DNA of 64,000 bases from Luteimonas kalidii (GCF_029887935.1 NZ_JARXRO010000014.1:177685-241684), one strand, 5' to 3'; counted from the first letter of the stretch, positions 1-11,600 are shown. Program-made: numbers and translations. The notes: generated by a model from the letters alone, not told the origin.

Positions 1-825
1 GTCAATGTGTCGGTCCCGGGATGCGAGCAGATCGACCCCGACATCCTGACGGGCGGCAACCCCGCCCTCAGGCCGGAAGAGTCGCGGCAGAAAAGCCTGG
101 GCGTGGTCATCTCCCCGGTGGACTGGTTCAACATGAGCCTGGACTGGTGGGAGATCGAGCGCATCAACACCATCCGCACGGGACCCGATCTCGACGTGCT
201 GCGCGACAACTACGCGCTGTTCGAGGACAACTGGATCCGGGACGCGAACGGGGATGTCGTGTTCATCGATCGCCGCTTCGTGAACTCGGGCGGCAGCCTC
301 ATGAGTGGCGTCGAGCTCGATGCCAACGTGCGCGGTGAACTGGCCGGCGGCGACTGGAACCTCAATCTCAACGGCAGCTACCTCGACAACTACCAGGAGA
401 AGCTGTTCGAGTTCCTGCCCTATTCGGACAACCAGGTCGGCCAGTACATCCGGTACTGGAGCATCCCGCTGCGCTGGAAGCATTCGGTGGCGTTCTCGTG
501 GGCGAGGGGAGACTGGTCCCACACGCTCAGCCAGCTCTACCGCCATGGCTACAGGGACGAGGAACCCACGAGCGTCGCCAACGACCACTACATTCCCTCG
601 CAGTGGGATCCCGATGTGGATCGCTACGTCACCTACAACTACAGCGCGAGCTATTCGGGCTTCGAGGGCCTGAAGTTGACCTTCGGCGTCAAGAACCTGC
701 TCGATGAGGATCCGCCGTTCACCGCACACAAGAACGACTGGGCCAGCGGGGCGGGATGGGAGCCACGGATCGCCGATCCCCGGGGCCGGGCCTATACGCT
801 GCTCGTGGAATACACCTTCTGGTGA
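1..825 (+). CDS. TonB-dependent receptor, C-terminal part (5' end outside window)
   Basis: This is the last 274 codons of a TonB-dependent outer-membrane receptor, which imports a scarce ligand using TonB-transmitted energy. The reading frame is open from base 1, so the plug domain and most of the 22-strand barrel lie outside the window. Visible family marks are a GNPALRPEES segment early in the fragment, a VKNLLDEDPPF segment near the end, and a last strand LLVEYTFW with a terminal aromatic residue, the usual BAM recognition signal. This end resembles the large Oar/peptide-type receptors common in Xanthomonadaceae, but the ligand cannot be read from the fragment. The stop overlaps the GTG start of the serine hydrolase gene (GTGA), so the two are probably translated together. 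Confidence 0.9.
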   Translation, partial: VNVSVPGCEQIDPDILTGGNPALRPEESRQKSLGVVISPVDWFNMSLDWWEIERINTIRTGPDLDVLRDNYALFEDNWIRDANGDVVFIDRRFVNSGGSLMSGVELDANVRGELAGGDWNLNLNGSYLDNYQEKLFEFLPYSDNQVGQYIRYWSIPLRWKHSVAFSWARGDWSHTLSQLYRHGYRDEEPTSVANDHYIPSQWDPDVDRYVTYNYSASYSGFEGLKLTFGVKNLLDEDPPFTAHKNDWASGAGWEPRIADPRGRAYTLLVEYTFW

Positions 826-2453
826 CCCTGCGCCACCGGCCCGAAAGGCGTCTGCGCCGGCTGGCGGCCGTCCTGCTGGCCTGCGTGTCCGCAACCCAGG
901 CGGCGCATGCCGCGCCCGCGACGACCGTGCGGCCCGCGCGGGAGACGCTCGACGCCATCGTCGACGACGCGATCGCCCGCTACCAGCCACCCGGTCTGGC
1001 CGTGGCCGTGATCGTCGATGGCGAAGTGGTATACACGCGCACGCACGGCGAGCGCGTGGCCGGGACAGGGGAGGCGATCGACCGCGACACGCTGTTCAAG
1101 ATCGCATCCAACAGCAAGGCGATGACCGCCGCCCTGTTGGCGCGGCTGGTCGACCAGGGCAAGCTCGCCTGGACCGATCCGGTCGTCCGGCACCTGCCGG
1201 GCTTCCGCATGCACGATGACTGGGTCACGCGCGAAATGCAGGTGCGCGACCTGCTCATCCACAACAGCGGGCTGGGCGCCGGGGCAGGGGACCTGATGCT
1301 CTGGCCAGGCCCCAACCGCTTCACCCGCGCGGACGTGATCCGCGGGCTGCAGCACCTCGAGCCGGTCTACAGCTTCCGCTCGCGCTATGCGTACGACAAC
1401 ACGCTCTACATCGTGGCCGGCGAGGTGGCCGCGGCCGCCGGGGGCGCGCCCTACGACGTGCTGATGCGGCGGGAAGTGTTCGCGCCGCTGGGGATGGACC
1501 GCTGCCAGGCCGGCCAATGGCGACGCGACGAGGTCGGCAACCTCGCGCAGCCGCATGCCAATGGCGAGGCCGGCGCGCCGGTCGCCGTCGGGCTCGACGC
1601 CGAGGTGGTCCCGGACGTGCCGATGATGGCCGCCGGCGGCCTGCGCTGCAGCCTCGACGACATGCTGCGCTGGACGCGGATGTGGCTGCGCCCAGAGCAA
1701 TCGGGCCTCGATGCCGAAGGCCGTCCCTGGCTGTCGCGCGCGCAACGCGAGGAAGTCTGGACGGCGCATATGCCGATGCCGCTGACAACGCGCATGCGCG
1801 AGTGGGACGACAGCCATTTCTCGGCCTATGGCTACGGATGGCGCCTGACCGATGTCGACGGCACCTGGAAGGTGTCGCACACCGGCACGCTGTCGGGGAT
1901 GTACTCCGCGCTCACGCTGCTGCCGCAGCTGGACGTCGGCTTCGTGGTCCTGATCAACGGCAACGCCGACGAACTGCGCACCGTACTCACGCAGGCGCTG
2001 GTGAAGGGGTTCACGCGCCCCGGCGAGGCTGGACTCGATGTCGCGCACTATGCCGCGCTGCTGGCGCGGGAGCGGGCGGCACGTCCGGCCGAGGACCGCG
2101 AGGCGGCGCTGGCGCAGCCTCGCACCGGCGTCGCCCCGGACGAGATGGCATCGCTGACGGGCCGCTACCGCGATCCGTGGTTCGGGGACATCACGATCTG
2201 CGGCGATGGGGCAAGGGTCGAGTTCCGCTCCGCGATGTCGCCCCGCCTGCACGGCACCGTGATGCGCAGCGGTTCACGCCTGCTGGTGGACTGGACGGAT
2301 CCCGGCGTGGACGCCGAAGCCTGGCTCGATTTCGCACGCGCCGGCGGGCAGGGCACGCGCCTGTCCATGGCCAAGGTCGATCCGGAGGCGGATTTCAGCT
2401 ATGACTACGAAGACCTGGATTTCGAGCGCGTCGATGACTGCACGACTCCCTGA
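822..2453 (+). CDS. Serine hydrolase, beta-lactamase/class C PBP-like fold, exported
   Basis: This is a 543-residue exported serine hydrolase of the beta-lactamase family (esterase EstB, D-aminopeptidase and AmpC relatives). The GTG start overlaps the TGA of the upstream receptor gene and gives a normal Sec signal peptide (RRLRR, a hydrophobic core, then a cut after about residue 30 at AHA-AP). The nucleophile motif is S96-N-S-K99, the second motif is Y191-D-N193, and the KTG box is replaced by H353-T-G355, as is usual in esterase or peptidase members. Residues after about 430 look like the DUF3471-type C-terminal beta domain. An in-frame ATG at 756 would put a 22-residue tail before the signal peptide and is less likely. 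Its neighbours suggest a role in D-amino-acid peptide cleavage. The substrate is inferred, not shown. Confidence 0.85.
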   Translation: MTLRHRPERRLRRLAAVLLACVSATQAAHAAPATTVRPARETLDAIVDDAIARYQPPGLAVAVIVDGEVVYTRTHGERVAGTGEAIDRDTLFKIASNSKAMTAALLARLVDQGKLAWTDPVVRHLPGFRMHDDWVTREMQVRDLLIHNSGLGAGAGDLMLWPGPNRFTRADVIRGLQHLEPVYSFRSRYAYDNTLYIVAGEVAAAAGGAPYDVLMRREVFAPLGMDRCQAGQWRRDEVGNLAQPHANGEAGAPVAVGLDAEVVPDVPMMAAGGLRCSLDDMLRWTRMWLRPEQSGLDAEGRPWLSRAQREEVWTAHMPMPLTTRMREWDDSHFSAYGYGWRLTDVDGTWKVSHTGTLSGMYSALTLLPQLDVGFVVLINGNADELRTVLTQALVKGFTRPGEAGLDVAHYAALLARERAARPAEDREAALAQPRTGVAPDEMASLTGRYRDPWFGDITICGDGARVEFRSAMSPRLHGTVMRSGSRLLVDWTDPGVDAEAWLDFARAGGQGTRLSMAKVDPEADFSYDYEDLDFERVDDCTTP

Positions 2454-3171
2454 ACGTATGCGGCGCGTGGCCGCGGCCGTACTCGTGCTGGCGTGCGGCG
2501 CGTGCGCGTCTCCGGGAGACGGGCCGGGAACGCCCTCCGAGGCGACACCACAATCCGTCGGCATGGTGGATATCCGCACGCTGGTCCCCGACATCGACAC
2601 CGACATCCGCTACGCCGGCAGCGACAACTTCACCGGTACGCGGGTGGACGGATACGACGCGGCGAAGTGCTATCTGCTGCGTCCGGCGGCCGAATCGCTG
2701 GCCGCGCTCGAACGCGAATTGCGCCCGCAGGGCCTCCGACTGAGGATCTTCGACTGCTACCGGCCGGCGCGCGCGGTCCGGCAGTTCGTCCGCTGGGCCG
2801 CCGATCCGCGCGACCAGCGCACCAAGGCCGAGTATTACCCGGCCCTCGAGAAGGGGACCCTGGTGCCGGGCTACATCGCCGACCGGTCCGGCCACAGCAA
2901 GGGCGCGACCATCGACCTCACGCTGGTGCGCTGCGAAGGACCCACGTGCGAACGTTGCGAGGCCCTGGACATGGGGACCCCGTTCGACTTCTTCGATCCA
3001 CGCGCCAACACCGACCACCCGCACATCAGCGATGCGCAACGCAGGCACCGCGCACAGCTGGTCGACGCGATGTCACGTCACGGGTTCGACAACTATCCGA
3101 TGGAGTGGTGGCACTTCACCTACCGCCTGGAGCCGGCGCCGGACGTCTTCCACGACGTCTCGGTGCGCTGA
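2434..3171 (+). CDS. D-alanyl-D-alanine dipeptidase, VanX/DdpX family, lipoprotein
   Basis: This is a 245-residue zinc dipeptidase of peptidase family M15D (VanX, DdpX), which hydrolyses D-Ala-D-Ala. The zinc-site motif S152-G-H154-S-K-G-A-T-I-D161 and the catalytic E224-W-W-H227 segment are intact, as is the CYRP segment around R110. The N-terminus is a lipoprotein signal with a cysteine at residue 21 (VLAC) or 24, so the enzyme is probably anchored in a periplasm-facing leaflet. The start at 2434 overlaps the upstream gene by 20 bases. An ATG at 2458, just after that stop, would remove only eight residues and is almost as good. With the receptor and serine hydrolase it forms a likely operon for scavenging D-peptides rather than vancomycin resistance, because no VanH or VanA gene is present. 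Confidence 0.88.
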   Translation: MTARLPERMRRVAAAVLVLACGACASPGDGPGTPSEATPQSVGMVDIRTLVPDIDTDIRYAGSDNFTGTRVDGYDAAKCYLLRPAAESLAALERELRPQGLRLRIFDCYRPARAVRQFVRWAADPRDQRTKAEYYPALEKGTLVPGYIADRSGHSKGATIDLTLVRCEGPTCERCEALDMGTPFDFFDPRANTDHPHISDAQRRHRAQLVDAMSRHGFDNYPMEWWHFTYRLEPAPDVFHDVSVR

Positions 3172-3196
3172 CGACTCAAGGCCCCGATCTCCGGGG

Positions 3197-3214
3197 GATC
3201 CACGCTCGTGGATC
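3197..3214. terminator. Short perfect hairpin between converging genes
   Basis: A perfect inverted repeat, GATCCAC-GCTC-GTGGATC, lies between the end of the dipeptidase gene and the stop codon of the small reverse-strand gene, which it overlaps. There is no T-run on either side. A weak bidirectional terminator is possible but not secure. Confidence 0.35.
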
Positions 3215-3386
3215 AGCCGATCTTCTTGAAGGTGTTGGTATTGCCGAGCTTCTCGATCTTGCCGCCGGACTTGCGGAACGCAGCGAGATCGCCTTCGAGC
3301 TGCTCACGGGTGAGCGTGGCGGTCTGCTTGCCGCCGGAACGGCCGGACTTGCGGAGAACGGTGCTGTTGCTCTTGCTGGGGGCCAT
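3213..3386 (-). CDS. Small basic conserved protein (57 aa), function unknown
   Basis: This is a 57-residue basic protein starting MAPSKSNSTVLRKSG and ending NTNTFKKIG. The ATG at 3386 is preferred over an upstream in-frame ATG at 3422 because the shorter form starts directly at the Ser/Lys-rich conserved-looking part. The central segment (DLAAFRKSGGKIEKLG) has the F-x-K-x-GGKI pattern seen in small RNA-polymerase-associated proteins such as Pseudomonas SutA. That resemblance is short and from memory, so no function is assigned. It is a single gene converging on the dipeptidase gene. The about 170 bases upstream hold a run of seven A on the + strand but no promoter I would defend. Confidence 0.7.
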   Translation of the reverse strand: MAPSKSNSTVLRKSGRSGGKQTATLTREQLEGDLAAFRKSGGKIEKLGNTNTFKKIG

Positions 3387-3558
3387 CAGGACTTCACTTG
3401 TTGCCAGACAACGGCGAAGCATAGCGGGTCGGGTGTAAAAAAATGTTCAGTGGCAGTTGCGCGCCAGATCGGCGAACGTTCGGCGTAGATCGCAGCAACA
3501 AGGCCATCATCTCACGTACTTTGAGATGGAGCGCCGCGTCTGCCGATGCCGGTCCAGC

Positions 3559-6655
<3,097 letters not shown>

Positions 6656-6892
6656 GCATTCACCCCCAACGATCCTGTTGGAAAATCCTGCGGATCCGGT
6701 CCCCGCCATCGCCGCAGTTCCGCGTCGAAGGCCTCGTTTGGGGGGCAAGTCCTTAACCAAGCATAACCCCGGATTGTGAAGATCGTGTAACAACCGCGGA
6801 TGGCGAAATCCAGCCAGATGCTGCGCAATCGAGGTGGTGCGGGGCCTCAGCAACGTCTAGTTTCACCCGGCCTCATCTGCAGTGGAGCGAGC

Positions 6893-7756
6893 ATGGTCAG
6901 GTCCGCGTGTGCGATGCCCGTGGCACTCCTCTCGCTTCCACCGGGCGTCGGCCGGTCCAGCCCCTCGCCGGGGCTGATAAGGTCGCTGGCCTTGCTGCTG
7001 GGGCTGGGCTGCAGCACCGGCGCGATCGCGCAGGACGCGGACGACCTGGCCAAGCAGCTGTCCAATCCGGTCGCGAGCCTGGTCAGCGTTCCGATGCAGC
7101 TCAACTACGACGATTGGGACAGCGGCGGCAGCCGCACCTATCTCAACGTGCAGCCGGTCGTTCCGATCTCCATCGGGGAAGACTGGAATCTCATCTCACG
7201 CACGATCCTGCCGGTGGTTTACCAGGACGAACTCTTCCCCGGCGCAGGCAGCCAGTTCGGCCTCGGCGACATCACCCAGAGTCTGTTCTTCTCGCCGAAG
7301 GAGCCGGCCGCAAGCGGCTGGATCTGGGGCGTCGGTCCGGCCCTGGTGCTGCCCACGGCGAGCGACGACCTGCTGGGCAGCGGTCAATGGGGCGCCGGGC
7401 CCACGGCGGTCGTGCTGAAACAGACGCCGGGCGGATGGACGTATGGCGCGCTGGTCAACCACATCTGGTCCTTCGCCGGCGACAGCGATCGCGACGACGT
7501 CAGCGCCACGTTCATGCAGCCGTTCCTGTCGAAGGGACTGGGGCAAGGACGCACGATCACCTTCAACGCAGAGTCCTCCTACAACTGGGAGGGCGAGCAG
7601 TGGACCGTGCCGATCAATGCCGGCTACAGCAAGGTATCGAAGATCGGCAACCAGCTCGTGAGTTACTACGGCGGCGCGCGCTATTACGTCGAAGCACCTG
7701 ATGGCGGTCCCGACTGGGGACTGCGCGTGGTTTTCACGTTGCTCTACCCGAAATAG
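6893..7756 (+). CDS. Outer-membrane beta-barrel, transporter/phenol-degradation MetA-like family
   Basis: This is a 287-residue exported protein. It has an N-terminal signal sequence (hydrophobic core LIRSLALLLGLGCSTGAIA, cut before QDADDL) and then a body of alternating beta strands rich in aromatic and Gly residues, ending LRVVFTLLYPK. The pattern DLAKQLSNPVASLVSVP followed by repeated strands with GDIT and VGPALVLPTA is typical of proteins labelled neuromedin U-like or transporter (PF13557-like) in Proteobacteria. The cargo is unknown. The start is chosen from the GGAG six bases before the ATG at 6893. The signal peptide is longer than usual, with a second Met at residue 8. The FGE-like gene follows after 101 bp. 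Confidence 0.7.
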   Translation: MVRSACAMPVALLSLPPGVGRSSPSPGLIRSLALLLGLGCSTGAIAQDADDLAKQLSNPVASLVSVPMQLNYDDWDSGGSRTYLNVQPVVPISIGEDWNLISRTILPVVYQDELFPGAGSQFGLGDITQSLFFSPKEPAASGWIWGVGPALVLPTASDDLLGSGQWGAGPTAVVLKQTPGGWTYGALVNHIWSFAGDSDRDDVSATFMQPFLSKGLGQGRTITFNAESSYNWEGEQWTVPINAGYSKVSKIGNQLVSYYGGARYYVEAPDGGPDWGLRVVFTLLYPK

Positions 7757-7857
7757 CGAGCGAATGTCGGCTCGTAGTCACGCTGCGTCACGTACTTGCG
7801 GAATCCGGCCAGCACGTTCCGATTGATGGGTGGTGATGCGGTCGGCGATGGCGAACC

Positions 7858-8913
7858 ATGTATGCCATGGGATCCCCGGATCCTCATGAGCGAGCACATC
7901 ATCGGCACGCATCAGTGGCAGAGATCGACGTTACCCCGCGCCCTCTTCTCCGGACCGGTCCGCGCCAGGATCGCCCCGACGGGATGGTCATGATTCGAGG
8001 CGGCACTTTCCTCATGGGTTCGGACCACCACTACCCGGAAGAGGCACCTGCACGGCCCGTCAGGGTGGACAGCTTCCTGATCGATCGCACGCCGGTCGTC
8101 AACCGCGACTTCATGGCGTTCGTCGAGTCCACCGGCTACGTGACCGTCCCGGAACGGCATCCGGATCCCGCCGATTACCCGGGTGCGCTGCCACACATGA
8201 TGCAACCGGGCTCGCTGGTGTTCTCCCCACCGGCCAGCGTTTCGGGAATGCACGCGCCCTATCAATGGTGGAGCTACGAGTTCGGGGCGGACTGGCGCCA
8301 TCCGCTGGGCAGCTTCAGTTCCCTCGAGGGCCTGCTCGACCACCCCGTGGTGCACGTCGCGTATGCCGACGCCTGCGCCTATGCGCGCTGGGCCGGCAAG
8401 TCGCTTCCGACCGAGGCCGAGTGGGAGTTCGCTGCACGCGGCGGGCTCGAGGGTACCGAGTACGCATGGGGGAAGGACTTCACGCCGGATGGGCGGTACA
8501 TGGCCAATACCTGGCAGGGTCGTTTCCCGGTGCAGAATCTGCTGCTCGACGGCTATCTGCGCACGTCCCCGGTCGGTGCGTTCCCGGCGAACGGTTACGG
8601 CCTGTTCGACATGATCGGCAACGTGTGGGAATGGACCGACGACTACTGGGTCGATCGACATGCCGCGACCCACCCTGCGGGCGCCGTCGACGTGAACCCG
8701 CGCGCTCGCCTGGAGGCGAGCAGCTTCGATTGCGGCCAGCCCGCCTCGAGGATCCCGTGCCGCGTCGTCAAGGGCGGATCGCACCTGTGCTCGCCGGACT
8801 ACAGCCGCAGGTACCGCCCGGCGGCACGGTCCGCCGAACCGGAAGACAGCTCGAGCAGCCACGTCGGCTTCCGCTGCGTACGCCGGCTCGCCGCCACCGC
8901 CGCCACGTGCTGA
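7858..8913 (+). CDS. Formylglycine-generating enzyme (FGE/SUMF1) homologue lacking the second active-site Cys
   Basis: This is a 351-residue protein of the FGE/EgtB/PvdO fold. Real FGEs oxidise a Cys in sulfatases to formylglycine using copper bound by two cysteines. Fold signatures are clear: GGTFLMGSD, a LPTEAEWEFAARGG segment, MIGNVWEW and a final HVGFRCVR. In the active-site loop GGSHLCSPDYSRRYR the first Cys is kept (C311), but the second position is Ser (S316, codon AGC) where FGEs have Cys. Oxidase activity is therefore doubtful. The start is uncertain: ATG 7858 has a weak ribosome site and the fold begins near the Met at 7984. It shares orientation with two membrane-protein genes and a sulfatase gene and probably forms an operon with them. 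Confidence 0.82.
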   Translation: MYAMGSPDPHERAHHRHASVAEIDVTPRPLLRTGPRQDRPDGMVMIRGGTFLMGSDHHYPEEAPARPVRVDSFLIDRTPVVNRDFMAFVESTGYVTVPERHPDPADYPGALPHMMQPGSLVFSPPASVSGMHAPYQWWSYEFGADWRHPLGSFSSLEGLLDHPVVHVAYADACAYARWAGKSLPTEAEWEFAARGGLEGTEYAWGKDFTPDGRYMANTWQGRFPVQNLLLDGYLRTSPVGAFPANGYGLFDMIGNVWEWTDDYWVDRHAATHPAGAVDVNPRARLEASSFDCGQPASRIPCRVVKGGSHLCSPDYSRRYRPAARSAEPEDSSSSHVGFRCVRRLAATAATC

Positions 8914-8923
8914 GGATATTCCA

Positions 8924-9415
8924 ATGAAGGCCTCGCCCCGGATCATCTGCATCGTCACGATCACACTGCTGCTGGCCAGCGTGCCCGCCACCGCGATGGC
9001 CGTGGGCATCTGGGAACGCTTCTGGACGGACCTGACCGAGCGCCCGGGCGGGCCGATGTCGTTCCGGTTCGTCCTGCAGCCGGTCATGGCGGCGATCGCG
9101 GCCTGGCACGACGCGAAGAAGGATGCCGCCACCGGTCGCTCGCCGTATTTCTGGACCGTGCTCACCGACCCGGCCCAGCGAAGGGAGCGGCTGGCCGAGG
9201 GGGTCAAGGCCACATCGAAGATCCTCCTCGTCGGGCTGGCCATGGACCTGATCTACCAGATCATCGTGTTCAAGACCTTCTACCCGATGGAAGCGATCGT
9301 GATTGCGATCGCACTTGCGTTCGTGCCCTACCTCCTGCTGCGCGGACCGTTCGCGAGGCTCATCAAGCGGCGCCGGACGCACAAGGCGTCGATGACCGGG
9401 GGGCCGGAACAATGA
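8924..9415 (+). CDS. Predicted inner-membrane protein (163 aa), unknown
   Basis: This is a 163-residue protein with a hydrophobic N-terminal segment (residues about 6-27, a signal peptide or anchor ending ATAMA) and two further hydrophobic segments at about 98-118 and 122-142, followed by a basic tail. It carries no motif I can name. The ribosome site GAGG sits eight bases before the ATG. The gene starts 10 bases after the FGE-like gene, and its last codons overlap the DUF202 gene start (ATGA), so it is translated within the same operon. A role in the membrane beside the DUF202 protein is an inference from this coupling only. Confidence 0.7.
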   Translation: MKASPRIICIVTITLLLASVPATAMAVGIWERFWTDLTERPGGPMSFRFVLQPVMAAIAAWHDAKKDAATGRSPYFWTVLTDPAQRRERLAEGVKATSKILLVGLAMDLIYQIIVFKTFYPMEAIVIAIALAFVPYLLLRGPFARLIKRRRTHKASMTGGPEQ

Positions 9416-9876
9416 ACTCCAACAACATTGCTGCGAACTCTCCGTTGAACACCGCGTCCACCGAGCTGGCGTCGCGGCGGACCGGTATGGCCTTCCAGCG
9501 CACCCGGCTGGCCGCCGAGCGCACCCTGATGTCGGTCATCAGAACCTCGCTGTCGCTGATCAGCTTCGGCTTCACCATCCACCAGGTGTTCGAGCGCCTG
9601 AAAGACAACGCCGTGATCGAGCACGCCGCGTCCGGCAGGAACTTCGGCATCTCGCTGGTGGTGCTGGGCGTGGTGATGCTGCTGATCGGCATCGTCTACC
9701 ACCTGTGGTTCATGTACGCGCTCAGGCGCCAGCGCCGCGTGATGGTCGGGGACGAGATGTTGCATGGGCAAAGTCCGTTCCCGCCCTCGATGACGCTGGT
9801 CACGGCGGTACTCCTGTTCGCGCTCGGCATCGCCGCATTCATCAGCATGATCCTCCGGATCGGTCCGTTCAACTGA
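9412..9876 (+). CDS. DUF202 (YidH-like) membrane protein
   Basis: This is a 154-residue membrane protein of the DUF202 family. The family hallmark RTGMAFQRTRLAAERTLMS lies at about residues 23-41, directly before the first transmembrane helix. Two more helices follow, giving three in all, which matches the family. Function is unknown in characterised bacteria. In yeast the related domain occurs in the VTC complex. The ATG overlaps the previous stop, so it is translationally coupled. A longer paralogue with the same core is at 13089-13742 on the other strand. Confidence 0.85.
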   Translation: MNSNNIAANSPLNTASTELASRRTGMAFQRTRLAAERTLMSVIRTSLSLISFGFTIHQVFERLKDNAVIEHAASGRNFGISLVVLGVVMLLIGIVYHLWFMYALRRQRRVMVGDEMLHGQSPFPPSMTLVTAVLLFALGIAAFISMILRIGPFN

Positions 9877-9954
9877 ATCCGGTCGAATCAACGCACCCCC
9901 GTGCGGGGGATTCACCGACGCCTCGTTCACGGGGCCAATGAGGAGCACACAACC

Positions 9955-11562
9955 ATGGCAAAGCAGGCCACCACCACCCAGACCAGCGGCAAGGGCAGCG
10001 GAAAAGGAAACGGCAGGAAGCCCAACATCCTCGTCATCTTCGGCGACGACATCGGCTACTGGAACATCGGTGCCTATACCCACGGCATGATGGGTCGCAC
10101 GCCCAACATCGACAGCATCGCCGAGGAAGGGATGCTGTTCACCGACCACTACGCCCAGGCCAGCTGCACCGCGGGCCGCGCCGCGTTCATCACCGGCCAG
10201 GTACCGGTGCGCACCGGCATGACCACCATCGGCATCCCGGGCTCCAAGCTGGGCCTGCAGAAGGAGGACCCGACCCTCGCGGAAGTACTCAAAACACAGG
10301 GCTATGCCACCGGCCAGTTCGGCAAGAACCACCTCGGTGACCGCAACGAGTTCCTGCCCACGGTGCACGGCTTCGACGAGTGGTTCGGCAACCTCTACCA
10401 CCTCAACGCCGAAGAGGAACCCGAGCAGCTCGATTACCCGGGGCAGAAGAAGCCGGAATACACCAAGAAGTTCGGCCCGCGCGGCGTGCTGCATGCCTGG
10501 GCCACCGACAAGGACGACCCCACCGAGGACCCGACCTTCGGCCGCGTCGGCAAGCAGAAGATCGAGAACACCGGCATGCTGACCCGCGAACGCATGCAGA
10601 CCTTCGACGGCGAGGTCCTCGACAAGACCCTCGACTACCTCGAGCGCGTCGGCAAGGGCGACAAGCCGTTCTTCTGCTGGTTCAACACCACGGCCATCCA
10701 CATCTGGTCGCACTCCCCGAAGAAGTACATCCAGAAGGCCGTCGACGAAGGACGCGCGGAGGAAGACCTCGTCCGCGCCAAGATGCTCGAGCACGACGAG
10801 CAGATCGGCGTACTGCTGGACAAGCTGAAGGAACTCGGCGTGGACGACAACACGATCGTCGTCTACACCACCGACAACGGCAACGAGCTGATGCTGTGGC
10901 CGGATGGCGGCTACGCCCCGTTCCGCGGCGAGAAGGGCACCACCTGGGAAGGCGGGCTGAGGGTGCCTTGCCTGGTCAAGTGGCCCGGCAACATCAAGCC
11001 CGGCAGCAGCTCCAACGGCATCCAGAGCCATGAAGACCTGTTCGTGACCCTGGCCGCTGCCGGCGGCGCGACCACCATCAAGGAGGATCTGCTCAAGGGC
11101 CATACCATGAACGGCACCAAGTACACGGTGCACCTGGACGGCTACAACAACCTCGACCACTGGACGGGAAAGTCCGAAAAGTCGGCACGGCGCGCCTTCT
11201 TCTACTACGACGAAACCGACCTGATGGCGGTGCGCGTGGATGCCTGGAAGATGCACATCGGCATCAAGCGCGACGGCATCTGGTGGAACGAGAAGTCGTA
11301 CCCGAACGTGCCCTACCTGTTCAACCTGCTGATGGATCCGATGGAGAAGATGGATCCGGAGTCGCACGAGTACGGCTACATCGGCCGCAAGTTCTTCGCG
11401 CAGAAGATGTGGGCGCCCAATGCGTCCAAGCCGTTCCTGGCCGAGCATGTGCTGAGCTTCCAGAAGTACCCGCCACGCCAGGGGGCCGACTCGCTGAGCC
11501 TGCACGTCGTGATGGAGAACGCGATGAAGAAGCTGGAGAACGCCGCCACGTCCAACAACTGA
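9955..11562 (+). CDS. Type I sulfatase (arylsulfatase family), Cys-type
   Basis: This is a 535-residue member of the alkaline phosphatase/sulfatase superfamily, expected to hydrolyse sulfate esters with a formylglycine nucleophile. The metal ligands D31-D32 (FGDDIG), the maturation motif C71-T-A-G-R75 (C-x-A-x-R form), the K-x-H segment in FGKNHLGD, and the late TTDNGNE and GGLRVP segments are all present. No signal peptide is seen. The N-terminus is Gly/Lys/Thr-rich, so a cytoplasmic location is likely unless export is unusual. The ATG at 9955 has AGGAG nine bases upstream. A FGE homologue lies three genes upstream but lacks a catalytic Cys, so maturation may depend on the second homologue near 37 kb. 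The substrate is unknown. Confidence 0.88.
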   Translation: MAKQATTTQTSGKGSGKGNGRKPNILVIFGDDIGYWNIGAYTHGMMGRTPNIDSIAEEGMLFTDHYAQASCTAGRAAFITGQVPVRTGMTTIGIPGSKLGLQKEDPTLAEVLKTQGYATGQFGKNHLGDRNEFLPTVHGFDEWFGNLYHLNAEEEPEQLDYPGQKKPEYTKKFGPRGVLHAWATDKDDPTEDPTFGRVGKQKIENTGMLTRERMQTFDGEVLDKTLDYLERVGKGDKPFFCWFNTTAIHIWSHSPKKYIQKAVDEGRAEEDLVRAKMLEHDEQIGVLLDKLKELGVDDNTIVVYTTDNGNELMLWPDGGYAPFRGEKGTTWEGGLRVPCLVKWPGNIKPGSSSNGIQSHEDLFVTLAAAGGATTIKEDLLKGHTMNGTKYTVHLDGYNNLDHWTGKSEKSARRAFFYYDETDLMAVRVDAWKMHIGIKRDGIWWNEKSYPNVPYLFNLLMDPMEKMDPESHEYGYIGRKFFAQKMWAPNASKPFLAEHVLSFQKYPPRQGADSLSLHVVMENAMKKLENAATSNN

Positions 11563-11572
11563 ACGATGCCCG

Positions 11573-11600
11573 GACGCGCCGCCAGGGAAGGCGGCGCGTC
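11573..11600 (+). terminator. Hairpin after the sulfatase gene
   Basis: A perfect 11-bp stem, GACGCGCCGCC with GGCGGCGCGTC, and a six-base loop begin 10 bases after the sulfatase stop. There is no T-run after it, so it is terminator-like but may act with Rho or as an mRNA-protecting hairpin. Confidence 0.55.

Noticed and set aside
2434-3171. Vancomycin-resistance vanX
   Set aside because: No vanH, vanA or vanRS genes are present, and the protein is a lipoprotein in a Gram-negative-type genome; a scavenging role fits better.
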